DNA of 43,462 nucleotides from Simkaniaceae bacterium (GTDB lineage Bacteria; Chlamydiota; Chlamydiia; Chlamydiales; Simkaniaceae): positions 1 through 43,462 of the forward strand of contig JANQJL010000063.1 in the NCBI GenBank assembly GCA_028281675.1. Direction: 5' to 3'. Shown in pieces: positions 24,660-32,996 of this stretch (its first letter is position 1; every line of letters begins with the position of its first letter). Made by a program: the position numbers and the translations under genes. The notes under the pieces are model-generated. The model made no database searches. It was not told the DNA's origin and worked only from the letters and a program-made list of their open reading frames with translations.

Positions 24660-26015
24660 TTATTTCCAGTAGTCTTCGATTTCTTCGAGAGATTTTCCTT
24701 TAGTCTCAGGAATACGGTGCCATATGAAAAAGAACCCTAGAATACCGATAAGACCATAGAGCCAGAAGGTTCCTGATTTTCCCAGGAGATTAATCAGGTT
24801 AAGGAAGGTAGCTGTAACAATAAAGTTTGAAACCCAATTAGCGCAGGTAGCTACACCCACTGCTTTTCCACGGATGTGGAGGGGATAGATCTCTGAGTTA
24901 AGGAGCCAGCCAATTGGCCCTAAGCTGTAGGCGAAAGAGGCGATGTAGATAAAGAGGCAAACAAGGGCAATGATACCGACAAACTCTGCGGAGATCGTTT
25001 GGTGAAATCCAATACCTAAAACGACAAGACTAACCGCCATTCCGCCAAGGCCAAAAAGAAGGAGTGGTTTTCGTCCTATTTTATCGAGCAAGTAGATTGC
25101 TACAAAGGTCATGAGGACATTGACTGCTCCTACCCAAGTCGTGGCAAGGAGAGCTGCTTTATCTGATCCAAACCCAGCAAATTTAAAGATCGTGGGGGCG
25201 TAATAGATAATGGTGTTGATCCCAGTAATCTGTTGGATAATGATCACTCCGATACCGGCAGAAAGTGCTGGGCGGATATTTTTTGACAATAGTTCCGACC
25301 AGTGCGCTTTTTTCTTTTTAATCATCTTTTCAATATGGGAGATTTCGAGTGCTGCATCGTCTTCAGAGCCCCGAAATCGTTTGAGGATTTTTAAGGCTTT
25401 TCCTTTTTCGCCGATATTGGTGAGATAGCGGGGACTTTCGGGGAAGAAAACCATGACAAAAAATTGAATAGCTGCAGGGATTCCTGCAAGGGCAAACATG
25501 ATGCGCCATGCTTGAGACTCTACAAAAAGGAGACCGATTAAATAAGAGGCAAGGATTCCGATGGTGATAAAGAGTTGGTTAATGGTAACGAGTGCACCAC
25601 GGATTTGGCGGGGAGCGAGTTCTGCAATGTAGAGAGGAGCTGTTGCCGAGGAAACCCCAATTGCAATACCGACTAAAAAGCGCCAAAAGATAATCTCAAT
25701 TACTGATCCAGAAAAGGAGAGACCAATCGCACTTACAATAAAGATAAGACTCGAGGAAAGGACAATTTTTTTCCTCCCTAACCTATCGCAGAGAGGGCCT
25801 CCAAAAATGGCTCCAAAAATAGCGCCGAGAGCAACCATACTGATGATAAGCTCTTCTTGTAGGATCGTGACAGCATATTCTTGTTTAATATAAAGAATAG
25901 CCCCAGAAATAACCCCAGTGTCATACCCAAAAAGGAGTCCACCAAACGCTGCAACCGAACTAATGATCGCAAGGAGCCAACGCTGCTTTACACTTTCTGC
26001 TGCCATAATGCCCAT
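24660..26015 (-). CDS. Sugar porter family MFS transporter (XylE/GalP-like)
   Basis: A 451-residue membrane protein with 12 predicted helices in two six-helix halves, at the normal length for bacterial sugar:proton symporters. The sugar porter motifs are GGLLFGYDTGVISGA in helix 1, DRLGRKK in loop 2-3, PESPRYL before the central loop, QQITGINTIIYYAP in helix 7, DKIGRKPLL in loop 8-9 and PETKGKSLEEIE at the C-terminus. The exact sugar cannot be read from the sequence. Chlamydiaceae obtain glucose as glucose-6-phosphate through UhpC, so a free-sugar porter is an additional capacity of this lineage. It stands alone, with a weak hairpin downstream. Confidence 0.9.
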   Translation of the reverse strand: MGIMAAESVKQRWLLAIISSVAAFGGLLFGYDTGVISGAILYIKQEYAVTILQEELIISMVALGAIFGAIFGGPLCDRLGRKKIVLSSSLIFIVSAIGLSFSGSVIEIIFWRFLVGIAIGVSSATAPLYIAELAPRQIRGALVTINQLFITIGILASYLIGLLFVESQAWRIMFALAGIPAAIQFFVMVFFPESPRYLTNIGEKGKALKILKRFRGSEDDAALEISHIEKMIKKKKAHWSELLSKNIRPALSAGIGVIIIQQITGINTIIYYAPTIFKFAGFGSDKAALLATTWVGAVNVLMTFVAIYLLDKIGRKPLLLFGLGGMAVSLVVLGIGFHQTISAEFVGIIALVCLFIYIASFAYSLGPIGWLLNSEIYPLHIRGKAVGVATCANWVSNFIVTATFLNLINLLGKSGTFWLYGLIGILGFFFIWHRIPETKGKSLEEIEDYWK

Positions 26016-26128
26016 CCTAGTTGATATTGTTTTGAAGTCAAATTATTTTTGAATAGGTTCTTGTCTCTGTTGCACGAAAGGGGAGAGTTTGTTAGGATGA
26101 TCTGTTTTTTAATGGTTGGAAAAGTGAC

Positions 26129-28516
26129 ATGTTAGATTTTTTTCGTAGGTATCAACGGTATTTCTTTATTGTAGTCGCAGTAGTGATCATTATCTCATTT
26201 TCATTTTTTGGAACGCAGGCAACACTTAATTCTCCTCAGAAGGTTGAAGATCGCTCTTTAGGACAGGCAATCGATGGCTCAAAAATCATGAAGAGTGAAG
26301 TGGACCGGATGGTCCGTTTTATTTGGAGCGATCGGGGCGATATAACTTTAACCGAAAAAGGGGTCATGCCTAACTTTTTTAATGATGGCGTGATTCGAAA
26401 AGATTTAATAGGAACAGGAATTGGAACGCTTTTAGTCCATGCCTATTTCGATGAACTCAAAGGGGAGTTGCAGGATAGGATGACTCATCATAAAAGGTAT
26501 CGCCCCTATGTTCATCCCACTGCACCCTTTATCAGTGTTGAAAATCTATGGGGACAAGTTCTCCCTGCGCAGAAGATGAACTTGGAGCGTTTCCTAAAAG
26601 AAACAGAAGAAATGACTCCTGAAACCTTTTCCCTCCTTGTCGATCTCTACTTGGGTGAGACCGCCTTTCCTCCAAACACTTTGCGCGAATATCTAATGTT
26701 TCAAGAGAAACACTATCATTGGATTCAAAGGGATCCTGCACTTCAAAAGGCAAACCTGGGCTTATTTCAGTGTCGTTCGATTGAAGATTGGTTTGGCTCT
26801 CAGTTTGTGCAGCTTATGGCTCAATTTATTATCAACTCAGCCGCCTACGCAAAGGAACGTGGCTATAAGGTAAGTTATGAAGAAGCGCGAGTTGATTTAA
26901 TTCGGAATGGATATGAGTCTCTTCAGGTTCAAATGCGAAAACCTGGTATTACGGAAGAAGAGGTAGGGACCCTTTGGCAGGAAGAACTACGTTATTTGGG
27001 AATGCGAGAAAAAGAAGCTGTCAACCTTTGGCAAAAGGTCATGCTTTTCCGTCGCCTTTTTGAAGATGTGGGGGGAGCTGTTTTTGTTGATCCACATGTT
27101 TACCAAACATTTTATGGATTTGCATCAAAGATAGCAGAAGTAGATCTTTATCATTTGCCAGAAGCGATTGAGCTTAAAGATTTTTCCTCCCTGATGAAAT
27201 TGGAATTTTATCTCGATCAAGTTGCAAAAAGTGGAAAAGATACTTTAACACTTCCACAAAATTTTGCCTCAGTAGAAGAGGTTGAAGCAACGTGCCCTGA
27301 ACTTATCGAGCAGCGGTTTTTAGTTGAAGTTGGGGAAGTTCATAAAGATGAGATTGCTCTAAATGTCAGCCTTAAAGAGATGTGGGAATGGCAACTTGAA
27401 AAAGAAAACTATGAGCTTCTAGAAAAAGAGTTCCCTCAGCTCGCCCTTAAGAAAGGGGTCGATGCGGAAGGATACTTTGCTGCGCTCGAAGGAATCGATT
27501 CAGAGCTCCGACTAAAAATTGATAAATTTTCCCGAGGGAAAATTGTCGATCTTCATCCCGAGTGGATTGGGGAGGCACTCAATCAAAAGGATATGAATAT
27601 CCGTGAGGTGAACTATTCCCCAAATGGAGCGAATCGTTTCCCCTTTGAAGGGAAAGAAATCATCCAACTCTTTACGAAAGCTGCTCTCAAGGGGGAGTTG
27701 GCACAAGACCCTGTAGCGATTAAGGCAAGAAAATCTCTTGAGCAATTCACTGCAGATGGGGAAACCTACTACCGTTTCCATGTTTTGGACCGCGATTTAA
27801 CAAAGACTCTCCTTACTTTCGCGGAAGCAAATGAACGGGGAATCCTCGATTCTCTCCTTGAAAAATATTTGGAAGAGTCTTACTCAGAAATCCGGACGAA
27901 AAACCCAGCCCTTTTTAAAACCGAAGAGAATATATGGAAGCCCTTTAAAGAGGTGAAGGATGAAGTGGGGAGACAACTTTATTCGGACACTTTAAAAAAT
28001 TTGGAATCAGAGGTCTCTAAGTTAGGAGTCAAGGTTTCTGAAGATCGGTATGAAAACTTAGATAGCTTTTATCCTCACTATCGCCTTTTTCCCTTCATGT
28101 CTACTGCCCAACAAGACATTAGGAAACTAGGGAACAAAAGCCACTATTTAAAGGCTGATGAGGAAGAAGGGATTGAGGGGAAATTAAGGAAAAAAAGCCC
28201 TTTGGAATCGCAGTGGTCTCTTGTAAAAGAGGCAAGAATCTTTAAAAATCATGAAAAAAGCGACTGGTTTTCTTCTGATATTTTTGCGATGGTCGAAAAG
28301 AGTTGGTCTGAAGTTAGTCATAGCAATAATCACCGTCTCCTTTTTTTCCAACTCCAAGAAAAATCAGTTCCGAATGGAAACTTTTCTAAAGAGATGAAAG
28401 AGGGGCAATCGATTCTCTCAAAAGAAGCAAAACGCTATTTGATGGGCGAGCTTTTAGATCACCTTAAAGAAAAAGAAGCAATCCATTTAGACCATGACAG
28501 TCCTGAAAGAACTTAA
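26129..28516 (+). CDS. SurA/PpiD-like membrane-anchored periplasmic folding protein
   Basis: A 795-residue protein with an N-terminal membrane anchor (FFRRYQRYFFIVVAVVIIIS, then FSFFGTQATL) like that of PpiD and other SurA_N_3-domain proteins, followed by the element ..LGQAIDGSKIMKSEVDRMVRF.., equivalent to VNGEKISRSEFE. The rest is charged and helical. I cannot see a parvulin prolyl-isomerase core, so the protein may act only as a chaperone, or the core may have diverged. It is anchored in the inner membrane with most of its mass in the periplasm. It overlaps the next gene by 23 bases and precedes the CT283-position gene and gcsH, and the three probably form an operon. The specific clients are unknown. 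Confidence 0.72.
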   Translation: MLDFFRRYQRYFFIVVAVVIIISFSFFGTQATLNSPQKVEDRSLGQAIDGSKIMKSEVDRMVRFIWSDRGDITLTEKGVMPNFFNDGVIRKDLIGTGIGTLLVHAYFDELKGELQDRMTHHKRYRPYVHPTAPFISVENLWGQVLPAQKMNLERFLKETEEMTPETFSLLVDLYLGETAFPPNTLREYLMFQEKHYHWIQRDPALQKANLGLFQCRSIEDWFGSQFVQLMAQFIINSAAYAKERGYKVSYEEARVDLIRNGYESLQVQMRKPGITEEEVGTLWQEELRYLGMREKEAVNLWQKVMLFRRLFEDVGGAVFVDPHVYQTFYGFASKIAEVDLYHLPEAIELKDFSSLMKLEFYLDQVAKSGKDTLTLPQNFASVEEVEATCPELIEQRFLVEVGEVHKDEIALNVSLKEMWEWQLEKENYELLEKEFPQLALKKGVDAEGYFAALEGIDSELRLKIDKFSRGKIVDLHPEWIGEALNQKDMNIREVNYSPNGANRFPFEGKEIIQLFTKAALKGELAQDPVAIKARKSLEQFTADGETYYRFHVLDRDLTKTLLTFAEANERGILDSLLEKYLEESYSEIRTKNPALFKTEENIWKPFKEVKDEVGRQLYSDTLKNLESEVSKLGVKVSEDRYENLDSFYPHYRLFPFMSTAQQDIRKLGNKSHYLKADEEEGIEGKLRKKSPLESQWSLVKEARIFKNHEKSDWFSSDIFAMVEKSWSEVSHSNNHRLLFFQLQEKSVPNGNFSKEMKEGQSILSKEAKRYLMGELLDHLKEKEAIHLDHDSPERT

Positions 28517-29096
28517 ACCTTTAAGCCCTGCAGCTTTTTTCGAAGTCCGAGCAAATATCCCCAAAGCAGATAGAAAGCGGACCTTTAAAAAGGGTTTTCT
28601 CCCTGATATCTCTGGACTTACTGGTGAAGGACGTTTAGCAAAAGTTGCAATGTTATGGAGTTTAAGTGGTCTCTTTTTTCAAGTTAATGTGAAGCTTGCA
28701 ATTGAAGAGGAAGACTTTATCGATCTTTTTATCGATACCCGCGATCTTAAAAACTCTAATGTCATTACCCGCTTTTGTCACCACTTTATCTTTTATCCAG
28801 AAGGAGAGGAGGGGGTAGAGGTGACGCGTTTTCGGAGAGATGATAGCCACATACTCGCTGACCCTTCACTGCTCTCTATTAAAACTGAGGTGAAACGGAG
28901 CGCTTATACCTTTGAAATTGGGATTCCCAAAGAGGCTCTTTATGGGTATGATCCAACCGAATTTAAACGTCTTGGTTTTTTCTACCGATTGCAGAAGAAA
29001 AGTGGAGAAAAAAAGCACTTTAATCTCTCTTCTGATTTCTTTCACATTGAAAAACATCCTGCCCTTTGGGCATCTCTAAATTTAACAGAAGGCTAA
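28494..29096 (+). CDS. CT283-position hypothetical protein, possible CBM9/DOMON-like beta fold
   Basis: A 200-residue protein directly before gcsH, which is the CT283 position in Chlamydia trachomatis. Likeness to CT283 itself was not checked. The middle contains DFIDLFIDTRDLK followed by an H-x-F-x-F-Y-P strand and a later GIPKEALYGYDPTEFKRLGFFYRL. This order is similar to CBM9/DOMON-type beta-sandwich domains, where an IxIDTRD strand precedes a final IGFNxR-type strand. That is a pattern judgement, not a demonstrated homology. No signal peptide is evident. The 23-base overlap with the SurA/PpiD-like gene and the 2-base gap to gcsH indicate co-translation. Confidence 0.68.
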   Translation: MTVLKELKPLSPAAFFEVRANIPKADRKRTFKKGFLPDISGLTGEGRLAKVAMLWSLSGLFFQVNVKLAIEEEDFIDLFIDTRDLKNSNVITRFCHHFIFYPEGEEGVEVTRFRRDDSHILADPSLLSIKTEVKRSAYTFEIGIPKEALYGYDPTEFKRLGFFYRLQKKSGEKKHFNLSSDFFHIEKHPALWASLNLTEG

Positions 29097-29098
29097 TT

Positions 29099-29446
29099 AT
29101 GAAGTATACAGAGTCACATGAGTGGATTGATGCTAGGGATGGAGAGGGGCGCGTTGGTATCTCTTCCCATGCTCAAAAGGAGCTTGGAGAGATTGTCTAT
29201 GTGGAGCTTCCCAAAGTGGGACAAGAGGTGAAAATAGGCGAGGAGATTGCAGTTTTGGAATCGACCAAAGCAGCAGCTGATGTCTACAGCCCCGCTTCAG
29301 GAAAAATAACCCATGTGAATGAAAAGCTAAAAGATGATCCCTCATTGATGAACGTTGATCCAGAGGGGGAAGGGTATCTCTATGAGATGACCCTTACCCA
29401 TCCAGAGGAATTAGAAGCTCTTATTGTCCCAAAGGGTGACAAATAA
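29099..29446 (+). CDS. gcsH: Glycine cleavage system H-like lipoyl protein
   Basis: A 115-residue lipoyl-domain protein. The lipoate-bearing lysine is K57 in VLESTKAAADVYSP. The start at 29099 follows AGAAGG and gives the normal MKYTESHEW beginning; the frame extends 11 codons upstream inside the previous gene. The glycine cleavage partners GcvP and GcvT are not here, and chlamydiae in general have the H protein alone as I recall, so it may serve another role such as lipoate relay. LplA, encoded about 7 kb upstream, is a candidate for its lipoylation. It ends the SurA/PpiD-like operon and is followed by a hairpin. The position matches CT282. Confidence 0.93.
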   Translation: MKYTESHEWIDARDGEGRVGISSHAQKELGEIVYVELPKVGQEVKIGEEIAVLESTKAAADVYSPASGKITHVNEKLKDDPSLMNVDPEGEGYLYEMTLTHPEELEALIVPKGDK

Positions 29447-29507
29447 CAAGTGTAGATAAAAAGATGCAAAGCGGGTATAGGGAAAAAGGGAGGCTTAAGT
29501 AAGCTAA

Positions 29508-29548
29508 TGAGGTGTGCAAACACAACTTAAATATTTCTGCACACCTCA
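29508..29548. terminator. Perfect 11-bp stem-loop after gcsH
   Basis: TGAGGTGTGCA at 29508-29518 pairs with TGCACACCTCA at 29538-29548 around a 19-base loop. A second small hairpin, AACCT/AGGTT, follows at 29551-29562. There is no U-run, so this is a non-canonical terminator at best. It lies 61 bases after gcsH and just before the second palindromic element. Confidence 0.5.
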
Positions 29549-29567
29549 TAAACCTAAAGGTTAGGTT

Positions 29568-29729
29568 ATACCAATTCGGAAAAATAAAGTGGTGAATTAA
29601 GATTGAACTTTTCAGTTGAAATAGGGCTTTCAATCTCACTAACCACCAGTGGATAGCGTCGATTTCCAAACCCGATTTCTCCTTGAAAATCCCAGCGCTA
29701 ATTCTGCACTTTATTTTTCGAAATGGTAT
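29568..29729. mobile_element. 162-bp imperfect palindrome, MITE-like
   Basis: The ends are ATACCAATTCGGAAAAATAA.. (29568 onward, 24 bases) and the near-complement ..TTATTTTTCGAAATGGTAT (29707-29729); they match except for one insertion and one mismatch in 24. Complementarity continues inward imperfectly (GAATTA.., TTTTCA.., GAAAT.GGG blocks) to a CCACCAGTGG apex near 29646. It has no coding content. Like the element at 21381-21543, it begins ATACC and ends GGTAT and is about 162 bases long, although the interiors differ. Its right end lies one base before the AGGAG ribosome-binding site of the alcohol dehydrogenase gene, so that gene's promoter must be in or left of the element. Confidence 0.68.
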
Positions 29730-29739
29730 TAGGAGATGC

Positions 29740-30774
29740 ATGTCAATGATAAAGGGTTATTCTTGTAAGGAAAAGGGTAGCGCTCTAGAGTTAATAGAGT
29801 ATGATTTGCCTGAAGTCGGTCCTAATGACGTTTATGTGAATATTTTACATTGTGGAATCTGTCGTAGCGATATATCTTTAATTGACAATGAGTGGAACTT
29901 AACCACTTATCCCTTTGTTCCAGGACACGAAATTATTGGAGAAGTTGCTGAAAAGGGCTCAAATGTAAAACATTTGGCGGTTGGTGACCGTGTGGGTATT
30001 GGTTGGCAAAAAGGGTGTTGCTTTACTTGCGAAAACTGTTCCCAAGGTGCAGATAATTTCTGCAAAGAAATAGAAATGACCTGTGTCAATCATAATGGAG
30101 GGTTTTCTGAAGCAATTGTAGTAGATAGCCATTATACCTTCAAATTGCCTGATAATTTTTCCTCTCCTGATGTTGCTCCTATTCTCTGTGGCGGAATTAC
30201 AGTCTACGAGGCAATGACTCAGCATGGAGTGCAGCCGGGAATGAGAGTAGGTGTTGTTGGGGTTGGAGGACTAGGACATCTTGCAATTAAATTTTTAAAA
30301 GCATTTGGGTGTGAAACAATTGCAATAGGGCATAAAGATAAGTCACCCAATGAAATCTCTGAGCTAGGTGTACATCACTACGTTAATTCAGCTCATTCTA
30401 ACGATATGGCACCATTTTGTAGTTATCTGGACTTTATCCTGATTACAGCAACGCAAGAGGTAGACTATTCCTTGCTCAATACTTTGCTTAAGCCTAAAGG
30501 AACAGTTTGCGTAGTTGGGTTGCCCGACTCCAATAAATTTGAGTTTGAAGCAATTCCCTTTATCATGGGAGGTAAAAAGTTTGTAAGTAGCAAAATTGGT
30601 CCTCGAGAAAGGATCAAGGAGCTCCTCCATTTCACCTCTTTGCATGATATTAGAGCTACAGTTGAGATCTATCCTTTCTCAAAGGTAAATGAGGCGATAG
30701 ATAGATTACGTTCTGGCAAGGCCCACTACCGCGTTGTTTTAAGTAGATCGAATTACAATCCAAGTGGTTATTGA
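29740..30774 (+). CDS. Zinc-dependent alcohol dehydrogenase (cinnamyl/YahK-type)
   Basis: A 344-residue medium-chain dehydrogenase that interconverts alcohols and aldehydes with NAD(P). Catalytic zinc ligands are C41, H63 (in PGHE) and C150; the structural zinc ligands are C94, C97, C100 and C108. The Rossmann motif is GVGGLGHLA near 174-182. Motif spacing matches the cinnamyl alcohol dehydrogenase/YahK branch. An AGGAG site lies at 29731-29735, allowing starts at 29740 or 29746; the latter has better spacing. Substrate is not determinable. The gene interrupts an otherwise conserved gcsH-nqrE neighbourhood and abuts a palindromic element, so it probably arrived by insertion. Its 3' end overlaps nqrE tail-to-tail by 7 bases. 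Confidence 0.9.
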   Translation: MSMIKGYSCKEKGSALELIEYDLPEVGPNDVYVNILHCGICRSDISLIDNEWNLTTYPFVPGHEIIGEVAEKGSNVKHLAVGDRVGIGWQKGCCFTCENCSQGADNFCKEIEMTCVNHNGGFSEAIVVDSHYTFKLPDNFSSPDVAPILCGGITVYEAMTQHGVQPGMRVGVVGVGGLGHLAIKFLKAFGCETIAIGHKDKSPNEISELGVHHYVNSAHSNDMAPFCSYLDFILITATQEVDYSLLNTLLKPKGTVCVVGLPDSNKFEFEAIPFIMGGKKFVSSKIGPRERIKELLHFTSLHDIRATVEIYPFSKVNEAIDRLRSGKAHYRVVLSRSNYNPSGY

Positions 30775-31475
30775 GGTTGAACTGAAAGTTCTTCTTCTTG
30801 AACAAGGAGGGGATACGTATCGGTTTCTGAAACTTTATCAAGAGCGATTCCCGCAAATCCCATGAAAGCGAGTGAGATAAGCCCTGTCATAATAAAGGTC
30901 ATTCCCATTCCGGTGAGCCCTTTGGGGATGTTGGAATAGGTGAGCTTTTCACGGATAGAGGCGATGAGAGCGATGGCAAGCCACCAGCCGAGGCCGGCTG
31001 AGGCGACGTAGACGAGGTTCGGGATAAAGGGGTAAGCACGAACTGTTGCAAAAAGGGAAGCCCCGAGAATCGCGCAATTGACGGTGATGAGGGGAAGGTA
31101 CATCCCAAGGGCCCGATAGAGGGCAGGGGCAAATTTATCGATGACGATTTCGAGAACTTGGACAAAGGCAGCGATTACCGAGATATAGATGAGAAATTCA
31201 AGGAAACCGAGGTTGATTTCGGCAGCATTAATTCCAAGGCTGCTTAACCAAAAAAGGGCATTATTTCCTGTGATAAAAGAATGGACAAACCAGTTAAGAA
31301 CCCCTGAAATTGACATGACAACGAAGACGGCGAGGCCAAGGCCGTTTGCAGTTGTGAGTTTGTTTGAGCAGGCAAGATAGGAACACATCCCTAAGAAATA
31401 AAAGAGGAGGATATTTTGAATAAGGGCCGATTGAATGCCAAGTCCAAGGAGATTTAAAAGTGAGTATGCACCCAT
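30768..31475 (-). CDS. nqrE: Na+-translocating NADH:quinone reductase subunit E
   Basis: A 235-residue membrane subunit of the sodium-pumping NADH:quinone reductase, with about six hydrophobic helices. The family segments NILLFYFLGMCSYLACSNKL and MYLPLITVNCAILGASLF are present; in homologues the two cysteine-containing segments shared with NqrD bind an iron centre between the subunits. The start at 31475 gives [11 protein letters not shown]; a longer opening to 31610 lies inside nqrD. The start overlaps the nqrD stop by one base. It is the last gene of nqrB-C-D-E, equal to CT278-CT281, and ends 7 bases into the convergent dehydrogenase gene. The C-terminal 30 residues beyond the last helix are charged and polar. 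Confidence 0.95.
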   Translation of the reverse strand: MGAYSLLNLLGLGIQSALIQNILLFYFLGMCSYLACSNKLTTANGLGLAVFVVMSISGVLNWFVHSFITGNNALFWLSSLGINAAEINLGFLEFLIYISVIAAFVQVLEIVIDKFAPALYRALGMYLPLITVNCAILGASLFATVRAYPFIPNLVYVASAGLGWWLAIALIASIREKLTYSNIPKGLTGMGMTFIMTGLISLAFMGFAGIALDKVSETDTYPLLVQEEELSVQPQ

Positions 31476-32116
31476 TAACCCTCTCCCTCTTCTTTTGCAA
31501 TGATATTGCGAAGCCAAATCATCCCACCGATAATAAAGAAAGCAGAGGGGGCAAGAGCCATTAAGTTTGAATTGACATAGGCATCGGGATGGGTAGGAGA
31601 GGCGTACCATCCTTTGGGGATAATTTGATAGCCAAAGAGGGTTCCAAACCCAAAGAGTTCGCGGATAAAACCAACACCCAAAAGGACAAGAGCGTACCCA
31701 GAAGCGGCGCCGAGTCCATCAAAAAATGCGGGGAGGGGAGCATTGTTTTTTGCCATCGCTTCTGCCCGTCCCATCACCAAGCAATTAGTGATAATGAGTC
31801 CGACAAAAACGGAAAGGGTGAGAGACATTTCGTAAAAGTAGGCTTTTAGGATCTGATCGACGATGATGACAAAAAGGGAAATGATCGCAAGTTGGGCAAT
31901 CATCCGAACACTTGGAGGGGTCCACTTTCTAATAAGAGAAACAAAAAGAGAGGAAAAGCCTGTGACAAAGATCACAGCAAAACCCATGGTGATAGCAACG
32001 CTCATTTTAATAGTGACAGCAAGAGCGGAACAAATCCCTAGGATAGCCACGAGTATTTGGTTATTATTCCAAAGCTGATCGGTATAAAAAAATAGGGGAC
32101 TTTTCTTACGGGTCAA
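31475..32116 (-). CDS. nqrD: Na+-translocating NADH:quinone reductase subunit D
   Basis: A 213-residue membrane subunit, homologous in fold to NqrE, with about six hydrophobic helices. Family segments are [18 protein letters not shown] near the start, [18 protein letters not shown] in the middle and [15 protein letters not shown] near the end; the cysteines in the first two fit the shared NqrD/NqrE iron-centre ligands. It overlaps the nqrC end by 11 bases and the nqrE start by one base. Length is normal. Confidence 0.95.
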   Translation of the reverse strand: MTRKKSPLFFYTDQLWNNNQILVAILGICSALAVTIKMSVAITMGFAVIFVTGFSSLFVSLIRKWTPPSVRMIAQLAIISLFVIIVDQILKAYFYEMSLTLSVFVGLIITNCLVMGRAEAMAKNNAPLPAFFDGLGAASGYALVLLGVGFIRELFGFGTLFGYQIIPKGWYASPTHPDAYVNSNLMALAPSAFFIIGGMIWLRNIIAKEEGEG

Positions 32117-32996
32117 TTTTTATTTCTCTTTTTTGTGCACGTAGGAGAAAGGGGCGGTAGGGTGCAAGGGATTTTCTAAGAGCATCACTTACCCCACTAA
32201 TGGTCACTGACGCACCAGGAATCCCATCAACAGCACTATCACCAATTGGGCTATCACCATAGACTTCAGCGACAGTTGTCTTCACAACTTTAATCCCAAG
32301 TGGAGCGGTTTGAAAATTTGTCGATCCGTCAGGACTTTTTTGAAAGATAGCCTTATTTATAAATTGCTCTTGCCACTGTGGGAGGGCAATTTCACCTCCA
32401 AGACCAGGTGTCTCTTTTTGTTCATACCAGGTCATCCCTAAAATTGTATCTCCATTTGCTTTTAACCCCAAATAACCATAAATCGCATCCCAAAGTCCAT
32501 ATCCATTTACGGGAAATACGTAGCCATAAGGGGTAGAGCTTTGAACATTTTCTTTGACAAAGTAAACAAGTTTATAGGGAAGGTAAGCGTATCCAAGTTT
32601 TACATTGTCGTTTAAATAAACCTGCTCAACAAGTCCAGCTTGCTCAAAGGTATAAACAGCTCCCTTGTCGTCGGTCAGGCGAGCTAAGATCCGGGTTTCA
32701 AAAACACTTAAAATTTCACTGTTTTTTGCTTTTGGAGGGGTCCCTTCGTTATAAGGAATGAGTCTTTCCGTTTTATCGTCATAAACAGCGGGGTTCCCAT
32801 CTAAGAGAAAATATCCATCATATCCTAAAATTTGTGCCGCAAGGAGGAGTTGTTTACTTCGGTAGAGCTCTTTAGCATTTTTTTGCGGCGTTTTTAAAAA
32901 CTCTGAAAGGATGGAAAGGATGAGAGCGCAAACAGTGCAAACGATAATGACAAACAAAAGGGTCTGTAAATTGCTAAATGAAGACTTTTTTTCCAT
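32106..32996 (-). CDS. nqrC: Na+-translocating NADH:quinone reductase subunit C
   Basis: A 296-residue subunit with an N-terminal membrane helix (about 9-33) and a periplasmic FMN-binding domain. In other NqrC proteins ApbE attaches FMN to a threonine in an SGAT motif. The equivalent segment here is [13 protein letters not shown] (D257 to V269), placing serine S263 at the attachment position. The upstream [14 protein letters not shown] is the normal family motif. The gene overlaps the end of nqrB by 23 bases and the start of nqrD by 11. The longer-than-usual length is within the chlamydial range as I recall. Serine instead of threonine may be tolerated; flavinylation is not shown. Confidence 0.94.
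   Translation of the reverse strand: MEKKSSFSNLQTLLFVIIVCTVCALILSILSEFLKTPQKNAKELYRSKQLLLAAQILGYDGYFLLDGNPAVYDDKTERLIPYNEGTPPKAKNSEILSVFETRILARLTDDKGAVYTFEQAGLVEQVYLNDNVKLGYAYLPYKLVYFVKENVQSSTPYGYVFPVNGYGLWDAIYGYLGLKANGDTILGMTWYEQKETPGLGGEIALPQWQEQFINKAIFQKSPDGSTNFQTAPLGIKVVKTTVAEVYGDSPIGDSAVDGIPGASVTISGVSDALRKSLAPYRPFLLRAQKREIKIDP

Noticed and set aside
31476-31610. Extended nqrE N-terminus
   Set aside because: It lies within nqrD and has no membrane-subunit likeness; [11 protein letters not shown] at 31475 is the expected NqrE start.
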